Source: Candidatus Gemmiger faecavium (GTDB lineage Bacteria > Bacillota > Clostridia > Oscillospirales > Ruminococcaceae). Taken from it: a DNA stretch of 64,000 bases. Below the pieces are notes generated by a model that searched no databases, was not told the origin of the DNA, and saw only the letters and a list, made by a program, of their open reading frames with translations. Location: assembly GCA_019114415.1 (NCBI GenBank), contig DXFO01000040.1, forward strand, positions 62,001 to 126,000, written 5' to 3'. The first letter of the stretch is position 1. Each line of letters begins with the position of its first letter. The translations under genes and the position numbers were made by a program. Below, in pieces: positions 48,887 to 58,500 of the stretch.

Positions 48887-49459
48887 ATGTCCGAAAAACT
48901 GACCATGGAACGCGCCAAAGAACTGCTTGGCACCACCACTACCGAGGACCATCTCTTCCAGCACGCCCTGGCGGTGTCCGCCTGCATGGGGGCAATGGCC
49001 CGGCATTTCGGCGCGGACGAGAGTTACTGGCGCGCGGTGGGGTATCTGCACGACTATGACTTCGAGCAGTTCCCCGAGGAGCACCTCAAACACACCGAGC
49101 AGCCTCTGCGGGACGCCGGTGTGGACGAGGAGAGCATCTATGCCATTCTGGCCCATGGCTACGGCCTTTGCACCGATGCCGAGCCCAAAAGCGATCTGGA
49201 CAAAAGCCTGTACACGGTGGATGAACTCTCCGGCCTGATCGCTGCCACCGCCCGGATGCACCCCGCGGGCATCGCAGACCTGCAGGCTTCCAGCGTGAAG
49301 AAAAAGTTCAAGGACAAGCGCTTTGCGGCCAAGATCGACCGCGCCGTCATCCAGGACGGCTGCAACCGTCTGGGGATGGAACTGCCCGAGGTCATCACCC
49401 TCTGCATCGAGGGGATGCGTCCCGCTGCGGCGGAACTGGGTATCGGCCCCCGGGAATAA
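48887..49459 (+). CDS. HD-domain protein (putative phosphohydrolase)
   Basis: A 190-residue helical protein of the HDIG-like group: H in DHLFQHALAV, the HD pair in VGYLHDYDFEQFP, HG in ILAHGYG and a later Asp in YTVDELSGLI, giving the metal-site order H...HD...D. Substrates of this small-HD family are not known. It is 67 bases after folT and ahead of a terminator, so it may share the folate-responsive transcript. A role in folate or pterin metabolism is possible but not shown. Confidence 0.82.
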   Translation: MSEKLTMERAKELLGTTTTEDHLFQHALAVSACMGAMARHFGADESYWRAVGYLHDYDFEQFPEEHLKHTEQPLRDAGVDEESIYAILAHGYGLCTDAEPKSDLDKSLYTVDELSGLIAATARMHPAGIADLQASSVKKKFKDKRFAAKIDRAVIQDGCNRLGMELPEVITLCIEGMRPAAAELGIGPRE

Positions 49460-49486
49460 GGCACATTGAATAATCATACAAACCGG

Positions 49487-49529
49487 AAAGACCCCGGCAT
49501 GGGAGGAGCCCCTCTCTGCCGGGGTCTTT
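49487..49529 (+). terminator. terminator of the folT-HD unit
   Basis: AAAGACCCCGGCA pairs perfectly with TGCCGGGGTCTTT around a 17-base loop. Confidence 0.9.
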
Positions 49530-49782
49530 GCCATGCAGGGGACCGGCTGCCGTGCGGGGCAAAACCGACGCTTCTGCGCGGTTTCACAAAAGCGAAGGCA
49601 GGGCGGGGAAGAGGGCGTTTCCCGGCGGAACCGGCGGTGCGGCAGACCGCGGGAAACGGATAAAACGACGGAAAAGTCATACTATTATGCGGGAAAGTTG
49701 GGCATTCTCACCAGCCTTTGCGCACAGAAAAGGACCGTTTGCCGCAAGGTTCACAAAGATTTAACAAATCGGTCGAAACAGG
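49530..49782. other. intergenic, no gene seen
   Basis: G/C-rich imperfect inverted repeats around 49615-49665 (TTTCCCGGCGGAACC...) are followed by an A/T-rich stretch leading into the BMP promoter. No open reading frame with a ribosome site and no known RNA motif was found. Confidence 0.5.
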
Positions 49783-49811
49783 TTGAAAGCGGGCGGAGTT
49801 TTCTCTAAAAT
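49783..49811 (+). promoter_or_regulatory. promoter of the BMP transporter operon
   Basis: TTGAAA (49783-49788), 17-base spacer, TAAAAT (49806-49811). Confidence 0.75.
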
Positions 49812-49817
49812 AAGACA

Positions 49818-49990
49818 TATGACGGGCCTGCGCCGTTGTACGGTGCAGCACCCCGGACCGGAGGTCTGCCGAGGGAAAGACGGACCAAGGTCCAAAAAAG
49901 GAGCCCGCACGGAGAAACTTCGGCAACGGAGGTTTCCGCGCCTGCTCCGCAAAAGCGGCCCCTGGTGAACAAGGGGCTTTTCCGTTTTGT
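49818..49990 (+). promoter_or_regulatory. structured mRNA leader ending in an intrinsic terminator
   Basis: Elements in order: hairpin CTGCGCCGT/ACGGTGCAG (49828-49848); long-range helix GGACC (49855-49859) with GGTCC (49889-49893); a large hairpin with GGAGC/GCTCC outer (49900-49948) and CGGAGAAAC/GTTTCCG inner arms; terminator CCCCT/AGGGG (49959-49976) followed by CTTTTCCGTTTT. I do not recognise a named riboswitch; the purine riboswitch core is absent. The architecture suggests ligand- or protein-controlled attenuation. Confidence 0.55.
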
Positions 49991-50010
49991 ATGAAATAGG
50001 AGGAACACAC

Positions 50011-51324
50011 ATGAAAAAGGTACTGGGCATTCTGTTGGCCGCAGTCATGGCGTTCTCTCTGGCAGCCTGCAGCACCGGCAGCACCGCTTCCGGCAGCACT
50101 GCCGAGGGCGGCCAGACCGCTGAGGGCGCCAGCGCTTCCGACATCAAGGTCGGCGCCATCCTGCTGGGTGACGAGACCGAGGGCTACACCGCCGCGCACA
50201 TCAACGGCATCAAGCAGGCTCTGGAGAATCTGGGCCTGACCGAGGACAACATCGTCTGGAAGTACAAGGTCGCCGAGGACTCCGCCTGCATGGACGCCGC
50301 CGAGGACCTGGTTGGCCAGGGCTGCGACATCATCTTCTCCAACTCCTACGGCCATCAGACCTACATGGTCGAGGCTGCCGAGAAGTATCCCGATGTCACC
50401 TTCGTCGCCATGACCGGTGACTTTGCCGCCCTGACCGGCCTGGACAACTTCAAGAACGCCTTCACCAAGGTTTACCAGTCCCGTTACGTCTCCGGCGTTG
50501 TTGCCGGCATGAAGCTGAAGGAACTGGTGGAAAGCGGCGAGCTGACCACCGAGACCCAGCCCGATTCCTTTGACGCCGACGGCAACATCAAGATCGGCTA
50601 CGTCGGCGCTTACAGCTACGCCGAGGTCGTCTCCGGCTACACCGCCTTCTACTTGGGCGTGCGCAGCGTGATGCCCAACGTCGTCATGGAAGTCATGTAC
50701 ACCAACTCCTGGTTCGACATCGACAAGGAAGGCGCCGCTGCTGAGGCTCTGATCGCCAACGGCTGCGTCATCATCGGCCAGCACGCCGACTCCACGGGCG
50801 CTCCCGCCGCCACTGAGAAGATGCTGGGCACCGGCCGCATCTGCTACTCCATCGGCTACAACATCGACATGATCGATACCGCTCCCAACGCTGCTCTGAC
50901 CTCTGCCACCAACGTCTGGAGCGTCTACTACACCGAGGCTATCCAGGCCGCCATGAACGGCGAGGAAGTCCCCGTTGACTGGGCCAAGGGCTATGACGAC
51001 GGCGCCGTCGCCATCACCACCCTGAGCGACAACTGCGCCGAAGGCACCGCCGAGAAGGTCGCCGAGGTCGAAGCTGCCCTCAAGGACGGCAGCCTGCAGG
51101 TCTTTGACACCTCCACCTTCACCGTGGGCGGCGAGACCGTGACCACCGCTCAGGTCGACCTGACCTTCTACGATTACAGCACCGGCGAGCCCACCGTTCT
51201 GTATCAGGGCGAGACCAAGGAAGCCATCACCGACGGCTATTTCTCTGAGTCCGAGCTTCGCAGCGCGCCCTACTTTGCCCTGCGCATCGACGGCATCACC
51301 GAGGATGCCGAGCCCGTGGCATAA
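50011..51324 (+). CDS. BMP-family substrate-binding lipoprotein (nucleoside ABC transporter)
   Basis: A 437-residue lipoprotein: signal peptide with lipobox LAAC (Cys about 21), Ser/Thr/Gly tether, then the two-lobed Bmp/PnrA fold: KVGAILLGDETEGYTAAHINGI, SNSYGHQTYMVEAAEKYPDV, YQSRYVSGVVAGM, GQHADSTGAP, SIGYNIDMIDTAPNAALTS. Members bind purine nucleosides or related ligands for import. An additional C-terminal 100 residues (FDTSTFTV...) is longer than in PnrA. The ATG at 50011 has AGGAGG. An attenuating hairpin separates it from the ATPase gene. Confidence 0.9.
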   Translation: MKKVLGILLAAVMAFSLAACSTGSTASGSTAEGGQTAEGASASDIKVGAILLGDETEGYTAAHINGIKQALENLGLTEDNIVWKYKVAEDSACMDAAEDLVGQGCDIIFSNSYGHQTYMVEAAEKYPDVTFVAMTGDFAALTGLDNFKNAFTKVYQSRYVSGVVAGMKLKELVESGELTTETQPDSFDADGNIKIGYVGAYSYAEVVSGYTAFYLGVRSVMPNVVMEVMYTNSWFDIDKEGAAAEALIANGCVIIGQHADSTGAPAATEKMLGTGRICYSIGYNIDMIDTAPNAALTSATNVWSVYYTEAIQAAMNGEEVPVDWAKGYDDGAVAITTLSDNCAEGTAEKVAEVEAALKDGSLQVFDTSTFTVGGETVTTAQVDLTFYDYSTGEPTVLYQGETKEAITDGYFSESELRSAPYFALRIDGITEDAEPVA

Positions 51325-51344
51325 TCCAAACAACTGACCAGGAG

Positions 51345-51378
51345 GGGAAGCCTTGTAGTTTTGCAGGCTTCCCTTTCT
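51345..51378 (+). terminator. partial terminator between binding-protein and ATPase genes
   Basis: GGGAAGCCT pairs with AGGCTTCCC, followed by TTTCTGTG. The T run is short, so some transcripts should read on; this would give excess binding protein over membrane parts. Confidence 0.7.
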
Positions 51379-51445
51379 GTGTTGCACGCCCCCCGCGTGC
51401 AGCGGCCGGTCACGGCATCAACTGTAAAAAGGAGGAATTTTCCGC

Positions 51446-52993
51446 ATGGCGCAGACGCAGTATGCGATCCGTCTTGAACACGTAACCAAAACCTTTGGCG
51501 GCGTTGCGGCCAACCAGGACATCTCCATGCAGATCCGCCGCGGCGAGATCCTGTCTCTCCTGGGCGAGAACGGCAGCGGCAAGACGACGCTGATGAATAT
51601 GATCGCCGGCATCTACTATCCCGACGAGGGGCAGATCTACGTCAACGATCAGCTGGCGGACATCCGCTCTCCCCGGGACGCGCTGGCCCTGGGCATCGGC
51701 ATGATCCATCAGCACTTCAAACTGGTGGACGTGTTCACGGCAGTGGAGAACATTGCCCTGGGCCTGCCCAAGGGTGAGCGCTTCGACCTGCGCCGGGTGC
51801 GGGACAAGGCCCGCGCCATCTGCGAAAAATACCAGTTTGCCCTGGATCTGGACCAGAAAGTCTATGAGATGAGCGTCAGCCAGAAGCAGACGCTGGAGAT
51901 CGTCAAGGTGCTGTTCCGCGGGGCCGACATCCTGATCCTGGACGAGCCCACCGCCGTCCTGACCCCTCAGGAGACCGAGCGCCTGTTTGACGTCATGCGC
52001 AACATGCGCGCCGACGGCAAGGCGGTCATCATCATCACCCACAAACTCCACGAAGTGCTGGAGATCAGCGACCGGGTCGCCATTCTGCGCCGGGGCACCT
52101 ATGTGGGCGACGTGCTCACCTCCGAAGCCACCGAGGCCAGCCTGACCGAGATGATGGTGGGCAAAAAGGTGGAGCTGGACATCGAGCGCCCCGAGCCGAA
52201 GGACCCCATCCGCCGTCTGGCCATCAAGGACCTGACCGTCTACAACTCCGAGGGCGTCAAGGTGCTGGACGACGTCAGTTTCGACGCTTACGGCGGCGAG
52301 ATCCTGGGCATTGCGGGCATTTCCGGCAACGGCCAGAAAGAGCTGCTGGAGGCCATTGCCGGCCTGCAGCACGCGGCCCCCGGCTCCGACATCAAGTTCT
52401 TCCCGCCGGAGCAGGAGCACGAGCCCATGGAACTGCTGGGCAAGAGCCCCCGCGCCATCAACGAGGCGGGCGTCCACCTGTCCTTCGTGCCGGAGGACCG
52501 CCTGGGCATGGGTCTGGTCGGCTCCATGGGCATGACCGACAACATGATGCTCAAGAGCTACGACGCCGGTCATTCCCCCCTGGTCAACCGCAAAGCTCCC
52601 CAGGAACTGGCCGAAGAGATCAAGGAAGAGCTGGGCGTCGTGACCCCCGACCTGAATACGCCGGTCTCCCGCCTGTCGGGCGGCAACGTCCAGAAAGTTC
52701 TGGTCGGCCGCGAGATCGCCGCATCTCCCATTGTGCTGATGACCGCCTACGCAGTGCGCGGCCTGGACATCAACACCTCCTATACCATTTACCGCCTGCT
52801 CAATGAGCAGAAAAAGAAGGGCGTCGCCGTGCTGTATGTGGGCGAGGATCTTGACGTCCTGATCCAGCTGTGCGACCGGATCCTGGTGCTGTGCGGCGGC
52901 CGTGTCAACGGAATTCTGGACGGCCGCACCGCCACCAAGGAGGAAGTGGGCCTGCGCATGACCAACCTTGTAAAGGAGGACGCCGAGCAATGA
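51446..52993 (+). CDS. nucleoside ABC transporter ATPase with two nucleotide-binding domains
   Basis: A 515-residue fused ATPase. Domain 1 (about 1-240): Walker A GENGSGKTT, signature MSVSQKQ, Walker B ILILDEPTAVLT, H loop ITHKLHEV. Domain 2 (about 255-505): a Walker-A-like GISGNGQKE without Lys-Ser/Thr, signature LSGGNVQKV, and a strongly altered Walker B (IVLMTAYAVRGLDI; family norm AxQPTRGLD). Domain 2 is thus probably non-hydrolytic, common in this family but with further loss of the QPT. AGGAGG upstream. Confidence 0.93.
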   Translation: MAQTQYAIRLEHVTKTFGGVAANQDISMQIRRGEILSLLGENGSGKTTLMNMIAGIYYPDEGQIYVNDQLADIRSPRDALALGIGMIHQHFKLVDVFTAVENIALGLPKGERFDLRRVRDKARAICEKYQFALDLDQKVYEMSVSQKQTLEIVKVLFRGADILILDEPTAVLTPQETERLFDVMRNMRADGKAVIIITHKLHEVLEISDRVAILRRGTYVGDVLTSEATEASLTEMMVGKKVELDIERPEPKDPIRRLAIKDLTVYNSEGVKVLDDVSFDAYGGEILGIAGISGNGQKELLEAIAGLQHAAPGSDIKFFPPEQEHEPMELLGKSPRAINEAGVHLSFVPEDRLGMGLVGSMGMTDNMMLKSYDAGHSPLVNRKAPQELAEEIKEELGVVTPDLNTPVSRLSGGNVQKVLVGREIAASPIVLMTAYAVRGLDINTSYTIYRLLNEQKKKGVAVLYVGEDLDVLIQLCDRILVLCGGRVNGILDGRTATKEEVGLRMTNLVKEDAEQ

Positions 52994-54096
52994 CAAAAGC
53001 CACACAGCCGGTACATGAGCCGCTTTTGCGCATCGCCAAGCGGGACGGCATCCCGTTCAGTAAAAAGGTGCTCATCCGCGCCGTCGCCATTCTGCTGGCG
53101 CTGGTGGTGGATGCCCTGTTCATCTTCTTCGTCACGGGTCTGAACCCGCTGGCCGTCTACGGTGTCATGTATCAGGGCACCTTTGCCACGTCGGTGCGGT
53201 TCTCCTGGGCTATGCGCGACCTTGCCACGCTGCTGTGCGTGGGCATCGCCCTGGCGCCCGCTTTCAAGATGCGTTTCTGGAACATCGGCGCCGAGGGCCA
53301 GGTGCTCATCGGCGGCATGGCCACCGCCCTGACCATGGTCTATCTGGGTTCCAGCCTGCCCGCACCCCTGCTGTTTCTGGCCATGTTCGTGGCTTCCACC
53401 GCAGCGGGCGCTCTGTGGGGCTTTATTCCCGCCTGGTTCAAGTCCCGCTGGAACACCAACGAGACGCTGTTCACCCTGATGATGAACTACGTCGCCACCA
53501 GCATCGTCGCCTGCCTGACCAACATCATGCGCGGGCAGGCTTCCAGCCTGGGCACCCTCAACAAGGCCACCAAGGCCGGCTGGTTCCCCGTTCTGTTCGG
53601 CCAGCGCTACACCATCAACGTCATCGTTGTTCTGGTGCTGACCTTTGCCATGTACGCCTACCTCAAATACTCCAAGCACGGCTATGAGATCGCCGTCGTG
53701 GGCGAGAGCGAGAACACCGCCCGCTATGCCGGCATCAATGTCCGCCGCGTCATGATCCGCACCATGCTGATCTCCGGCGCCATCTGCGGCCTGTGCGGCT
53801 TTTTGATCGTGGCCGGCAAGGACCAGACCATCTCCACCACCTCGGCGGGCGGCCGCGGCTTTACCGCCATTATCGTGGCGTGGCTGGCCAAGTTCAACAC
53901 CTTCTATATGGCGCTGATCTCCTTCCTGCTGGTATTCCTGGAGCGCGGTGCGTCCGAGATTGCCTCGGCGTACAGCCTGAACGAGTATGCCGCCGACATC
54001 ATCACCGGCATCATCCTGTTCTTCATCCTGGGCAGCGAGTTCTTTATCAACTACCGCGTGGTACGCCGCGGCGAGACGCACAAGGAGGGAAAGTGA
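52990..54096 (+). CDS. nucleoside ABC transporter permease 1
   Basis: A 368-residue permease (BPD_transp_2) with about ten helices; family text: FWNIGAEGQVLIGGMATAL, WNTNETLFTLMMNYVA, VVGESENTARYAGINVRR and GRGFTAIIVAWLAKFNT. The start at 52990 overlaps the ATPase stop by 4 bases; a longer in-frame reading lies inside that gene. Works with permease 2, the ATPase and the binding lipoprotein. Confidence 0.93.
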   Translation: MTKATQPVHEPLLRIAKRDGIPFSKKVLIRAVAILLALVVDALFIFFVTGLNPLAVYGVMYQGTFATSVRFSWAMRDLATLLCVGIALAPAFKMRFWNIGAEGQVLIGGMATALTMVYLGSSLPAPLLFLAMFVASTAAGALWGFIPAWFKSRWNTNETLFTLMMNYVATSIVACLTNIMRGQASSLGTLNKATKAGWFPVLFGQRYTINVIVVLVLTFAMYAYLKYSKHGYEIAVVGESENTARYAGINVRRVMIRTMLISGAICGLCGFLIVAGKDQTISTTSAGGRGFTAIIVAWLAKFNTFYMALISFLLVFLERGASEIASAYSLNEYAADIITGIILFFILGSEFFINYRVVRRGETHKEGK

Positions 54097-54097
54097 C

Positions 54098-55087
54098 ATG
54101 AGCAGTCTGATCGCATGGATCCTGCGCGCGATCCCCTTTGGCACCATCATCATGTACGGCGCTCTGGGTGAGATCGTCACCGAAAAGTCCGGCAACCTGA
54201 ACCTGGGCGTGCCCGGCATCATGTATCTGGGCGGCTTTGCGGGCTTTGCCAGCGCCTACTACTACGAAAACCTGACCGAAAATCCCAGCGCGGTGGTCTG
54301 CGTCATTCTGGCGCTGGTCTGCGCCATCCTGGCCTCCACTCTGGGCGGTCTGATCTACGCTTTCCTCACCATCACCCTGCGGGCCAACCAGAACGTTACC
54401 GGTCTTGCCCTGACCACCTTCGGCATGGGCGTGGCCAACTTCTTCGGCGTGTTCATCCTCAACGGTTCCAGCTACAGCGCCGCGCCCCTGGCCAACAAGG
54501 CGTTTGCTGCCAAGATCCCCGTCCTGTCCGAGCTGGGCGTGGTGGGCCAGGTGGTGTTCTCCTACGGTTTCCTGGCCTACGCGGTCATCGTGCTGGCCAT
54601 CCTGCTGTTCTGGTTCTTCTCCCGCACCCGCGTGGGTCTGAACCTGCGCGCCGTGGGTGAAAACCCCGCCACCGCCGATGCCGCCGGCATCAACGTCACC
54701 CGCTACAAGTACGTTGCCACCCTGTGCGGCGCTGCCATCAGCGGTGTGGGCGGCCTGTACTACGTTCTGGACTACAACCAGGGCATCTGGGCCACCACCG
54801 AGCAGATCGAGGCTCTGGGCTGGCTGGCCGTGGCGCTGGTCATCTTCACCACCTGGAAGCCCCTCAACGCCATCTGGGGCGCATACCTGTTCGGCATGCT
54901 GTACTGGCTGTACCAGTTCCTGCCCAGCCTGCTGGGCATTTCGGTCCCCAGCTACGCCACCGACCTCATCCAGATGGTCCCCTACGTGGTCACCATCCTG
55001 GTGCTGATCGTGGTGTCCCTGCGCCGCAAAAAGGAAAATCAGCCCCCCGCCAGCCTGGGCATTGCCTACTTCCGCGAGGAACGCTGA
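54098..55087 (+). CDS. nucleoside ABC transporter permease 2
   Basis: A 329-residue permease of the same superfamily: ALGEIVTEKSGNLNLGVPGIMYLGG at the N-terminus, NQNVTGLALTTFGMGVANF, LNLRAVGENPATADAAGINVTRYK. The ATG at 54098 has AAGGAGGGAAA and lies one base after the permease 1 stop. Last gene of the operon. Confidence 0.93.
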   Translation: MSSLIAWILRAIPFGTIIMYGALGEIVTEKSGNLNLGVPGIMYLGGFAGFASAYYYENLTENPSAVVCVILALVCAILASTLGGLIYAFLTITLRANQNVTGLALTTFGMGVANFFGVFILNGSSYSAAPLANKAFAAKIPVLSELGVVGQVVFSYGFLAYAVIVLAILLFWFFSRTRVGLNLRAVGENPATADAAGINVTRYKYVATLCGAAISGVGGLYYVLDYNQGIWATTEQIEALGWLAVALVIFTTWKPLNAIWGAYLFGMLYWLYQFLPSLLGISVPSYATDLIQMVPYVVTILVLIVVSLRRKKENQPPASLGIAYFREER

Positions 55088-55240
55088 ACCTTTTCCCCGG
55101 GGCTTTTGCACCCGGGTCACGGCATCTCCGGTCCCCTTGACCGGGGATTTGCAGCGCGTCAGGAAACCCGATACGCTGCAAAAAAGAACAACGGTCCCGC
55201 ACGGCTTTTACCTGGCGGATTTTGTTCTTCAACAGTCTGC

Positions 55241-55270
55241 AACGGCTCTGCTTCGGCAGGGCCGTTTTTT
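55241..55270 (+). terminator. terminator of the BMP transporter operon
   Basis: AACGGCTCTGC, TTCG loop, GCAGGGCCGTT, then TTTTTT. The preceding 150 bases hold no gene. Confidence 0.9.
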
Positions 55271-55294
55271 GTGTGCAGGGGAGACAGACTTCGA

Positions 55295-55349
55295 TTGACA
55301 TTGACCCCCATTGTGCTATACTTAAAAAGCCGACCGACCGGTCGGTCGG
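55295..55349 (+). promoter_or_regulatory. efflux operon promoter with a 20-base palindromic operator
   Basis: TTGACA (55295-55300), 16-base spacer, TATACT (55317-55322). A perfect palindrome, CCGACCGACC followed by its complement (55330-55349), covers the start of transcription. Such repeated GGTCGG/CCGACC sites suit TetR-family repressors, and the operon encodes one as its second gene. Confidence 0.85.
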
Positions 55350-55370
55350 AAAATTCGGAAAGAAAGATCT

Positions 55371-55472
55371 CCGGGTTCTGCGGCGTCAGAGCAGTACCCG
55401 GGTAAAAGTACAGCTGCCGCAAAAATGTCCCCGCAAAATTGCCCTGCATGGCTTTTGCGGTTTTCTTTTTTT
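55371..55472 (+). promoter_or_regulatory. attenuator-like leader of the RND pump gene
   Basis: Hairpin CCGGGTTCTGC (55371-55381) with GCAGTACCCGG (55391-55401), then CCGCAAAA twice (55417-55424 and 55431-55438), then TTTTGCGG (55453-55460) and TTTTCTTTTTTT. The second copy forms a terminator with TTTTGCGG; the first can pair with the same arm with a longer loop. Competing pairing is the signature of an attenuator. No named family was recognised. Confidence 0.6.
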
Positions 55473-55502
55473 GGCGGCACTGCGCGGAAAAGAAGGTATC
55501 CT

Positions 55503-58500
55503 ATGTCGAAATACAGTGTGAAAAAGCCGTTCACTGTGCTGGTGGGGGTCGTTCTGGTCCTGGTTTTGGGCGTTGTCAGCCTGCTGGGCATGAACACCGA
55601 CCTGCTGCCCAGCTTTACGCTGCCCTATCTGGTGGTGGTGACCACCTATCCCGGCGCAAGCCCGGAAAAGGTGGAGGAAGAACTGACCCGCCCGCTGGAG
55701 AGCAGCCTTGGCACTGTCAACGGCGTGGAGAACGTGACCAGCACCAGCAGCGAGAACTTCAGCATGGTCATGCTGGAGTTTGCCGAGGATACCGACATGG
55801 ACAGCGCCATGGTCAAGACCAGCACGGCCCTCAACCAGCTGGCGGACACTCTGCCGGAAAGCTCTGGCACGCCCATGCTGATGGAGATCACCCCCGACAT
55901 GATGGCTACCGAGTACATCGCGGTGGACAAGGAGGATATGGACATCTATGACCTGTCCGCCTACGTGGAGGAGACGGTGGTCCCCACCCTGGAGCGAGTG
56001 AACGGTGTGGCCAGTGTTTCGGCCACCGGTCTCATTGAACAGATGGTGGAGGTGCGCCTGGACCAGCAAAAGATCGACGAGGTCGATGACCGGCTGCTGG
56101 TGCAGGTCAGCGACCGTCTGGCCGAGGCCAAGCAGAAGCTGGACGACGCCCGCAAGGAACTGGAGGACAGCGAGGATGCCCTGGTCACCGGCCAGGCGGA
56201 GCTGGATGCCAACCGCGCCGATCTGGAAGCGGGCCGGCAGGAACTTGCCGACCAGCAGGCGCAGACTTCCGAAGAACTGGCAAAGGCCAGTCAGCAGCTG
56301 GACGAAGCCGTTGCCAAGGTGACGGCCCTGACCACCCAGCTGGAGACGGCCCAGGCGTTGCAGAAAGCCCTGCAGGATGAACTGAACGGCTATCTGGACG
56401 GCAGCGAGGCCGAGTACCAGAAGATCAGCGAACTGCTGGCCAAAATGGATACCGACATTGACACCATTCTGAGCAGTGACGAGGCCTTCCAGGCGTTTCT
56501 GGACCAGGTCAACGCCTATCTGGACCAGCTGCAGGGCGCGCTGCCCACTCCCAAGCCGGGAGAGGAACCGACCCTGCCGGATATTTCCCTGACAGAGGAG
56601 GAACTGACCTACCTGCTGACCCTCACCCAGGACGGCCTTGCCGAACTGCAGAAGATCCATGCCCGGGTGGGAGAACTGCGTGACCAGCTGGCGGCGCTGC
56701 CCGATCAGCTGGCCCAGCTGGAAGCGGCCAAAGCTGCCGCCGAGAGCAACATGCAGAAACTGCGGGACGCCTATACCCAGCTGGAACAGGGCAAGATCGC
56801 GGCGGCTGCCGGGTTTGGCAGCGGCGACGCCCAGCTTGCCTACGGCCAGGCAGCGCTGGAGAGCGTCCAGTCCCAGCTGGACAGCGGCAAGGAACAGCTG
56901 GAGAGCGGCCGGGAACAGCTGGATGAAGCCTACGCCGAGTACGAGGACGCCCGGGAGGAAGCCCTCTCCAAAGCCAACCTGGACCAGCTGCTGGACATTT
57001 CCACTCTGGCCCAGCTGATCGCGGCGCAGAACTTCTCCATGCCTGCCGGGTACATTCAGGACGGCGACGAGCAGTATCTGCTCAAGGTCGGGGATACCTT
57101 TGAGAGTGTGGACGAGCTTTCGGGCGCGCTGCTGTGCAACATGGAAGGCATCGGCGACGTGCGCCTGTCCGACGTAGCCCAGATCACCGTCATTGACAAC
57201 GCGGGGGAGACCTATGGCCGGGTGGACGGCAACCAGGCAGTGCTTCTGTCGGTGTTCAAAAGTTCCACCGCCAGCACCAGTGCCGTTTCGGATGCCTGCA
57301 ACGCGGCGCTGGAAGAAATGACCGCCGCCGATCCCACCCTGCATCTGACCCCCATCATGGACCAGGGCGATTACATCCGCCTCATCCTGGACAGCGTCAT
57401 GACCAACCTCATCGGCGGCGCCATCCTGGCCATCGTGGTGCTGGCTCTGTTCCTCAAGGACCTGCGGCCCACCCTGGTCGTTGCGGTCAGCATCCCTCTG
57501 AGCGTGCTGTTTGCCATTGTGCTCATGTACTTTACCGGCATCAGTCTGAACATGATCAGCCTGTCCGGCCTGGCGCTGGGCATCGGCATGCTGGTGGACA
57601 ACTCCATCGTCGTCATTGAAAATATCTACCGCCTGCGCAATGCGGGCGTCCCCGCACCCCGCGCCGCGGTGCAGGGCGCAAGGCAGATGTCCGGCGCCAT
57701 CATTTCCTCTACTCTGACCACCGTCTGCGTCTTTCTGCCCCTGCTGTTCACCGACGGCCTGACCCGGGAACTGCTGAGCGACATGGCGCTGACCATCGCA
57801 TACAGCCTGTTTGCCTCCCTCATCGTGGCATTGACCGTGGTCCCGGCGGCAGGCAGCACGCTGCTCAGCCGGGTACATCCCCAGCGGCATCCTCTGTTTG
57901 ACCGGATGCTGAAAGGCTACGACCGCATGCTGCGCTTCTGCCTGCGGGTCAAGGTGGTGCCCCTGGGCCTGGCGGTCGTATTGCTGGCCGGTTCGGTGTG
58001 GCAGGTCACCCGCATGGGCCTGGTCATGATCCCCGAGATCGGCTCCAACCAGATGTCCATGACCATGTCCGTTCCCGAAGATACCGAGCCGGAGGACGCC
58101 TTTGCCATGGCCGACCAGGTCATGGAGCGGGTGTCCGGCATCGAGGGCATCGACACGGTGGGCGCTATGTCCAGCTCCTCCATGACCACCGCCTTTGCGG
58201 GATTGTCCGACACGACCGGGCAGGATCTGACCAACTTCAGCTATTATCTGCTGCTCACCGATGAGGGCAGCCGCGACCAGGCCCGCATCCGGGACGAGAT
58301 CACCGCCCAGACCGCCGACCTGAACTGCGAGGTGGAGGTCTCCTCCTCCTCGGCGGCCGACCTGTCGGCGCTCAGCGGCAGCGGCGTCCAGGTCAATATT
58401 TACGGCGACGATCTGGACGATCTGCTCCAGGCCAGCGAACAGGTCATGGCCGAACTGCAGACCATTGACGGCATCGGAGAACTCTCCAACGGCCAGGAGG

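Noticed and set aside
49818..49990. purine riboswitch before the nucleoside transporter
   Set aside because: The conserved core (TATA...TCTAC and the loop-loop sequences) is not present.
56100..57000. frameshift or two-gene fusion artefact in the RND gene
   Set aside because: The frame is continuous, codon use matches the flanks and recognisable RND sequence resumes right after the insert.
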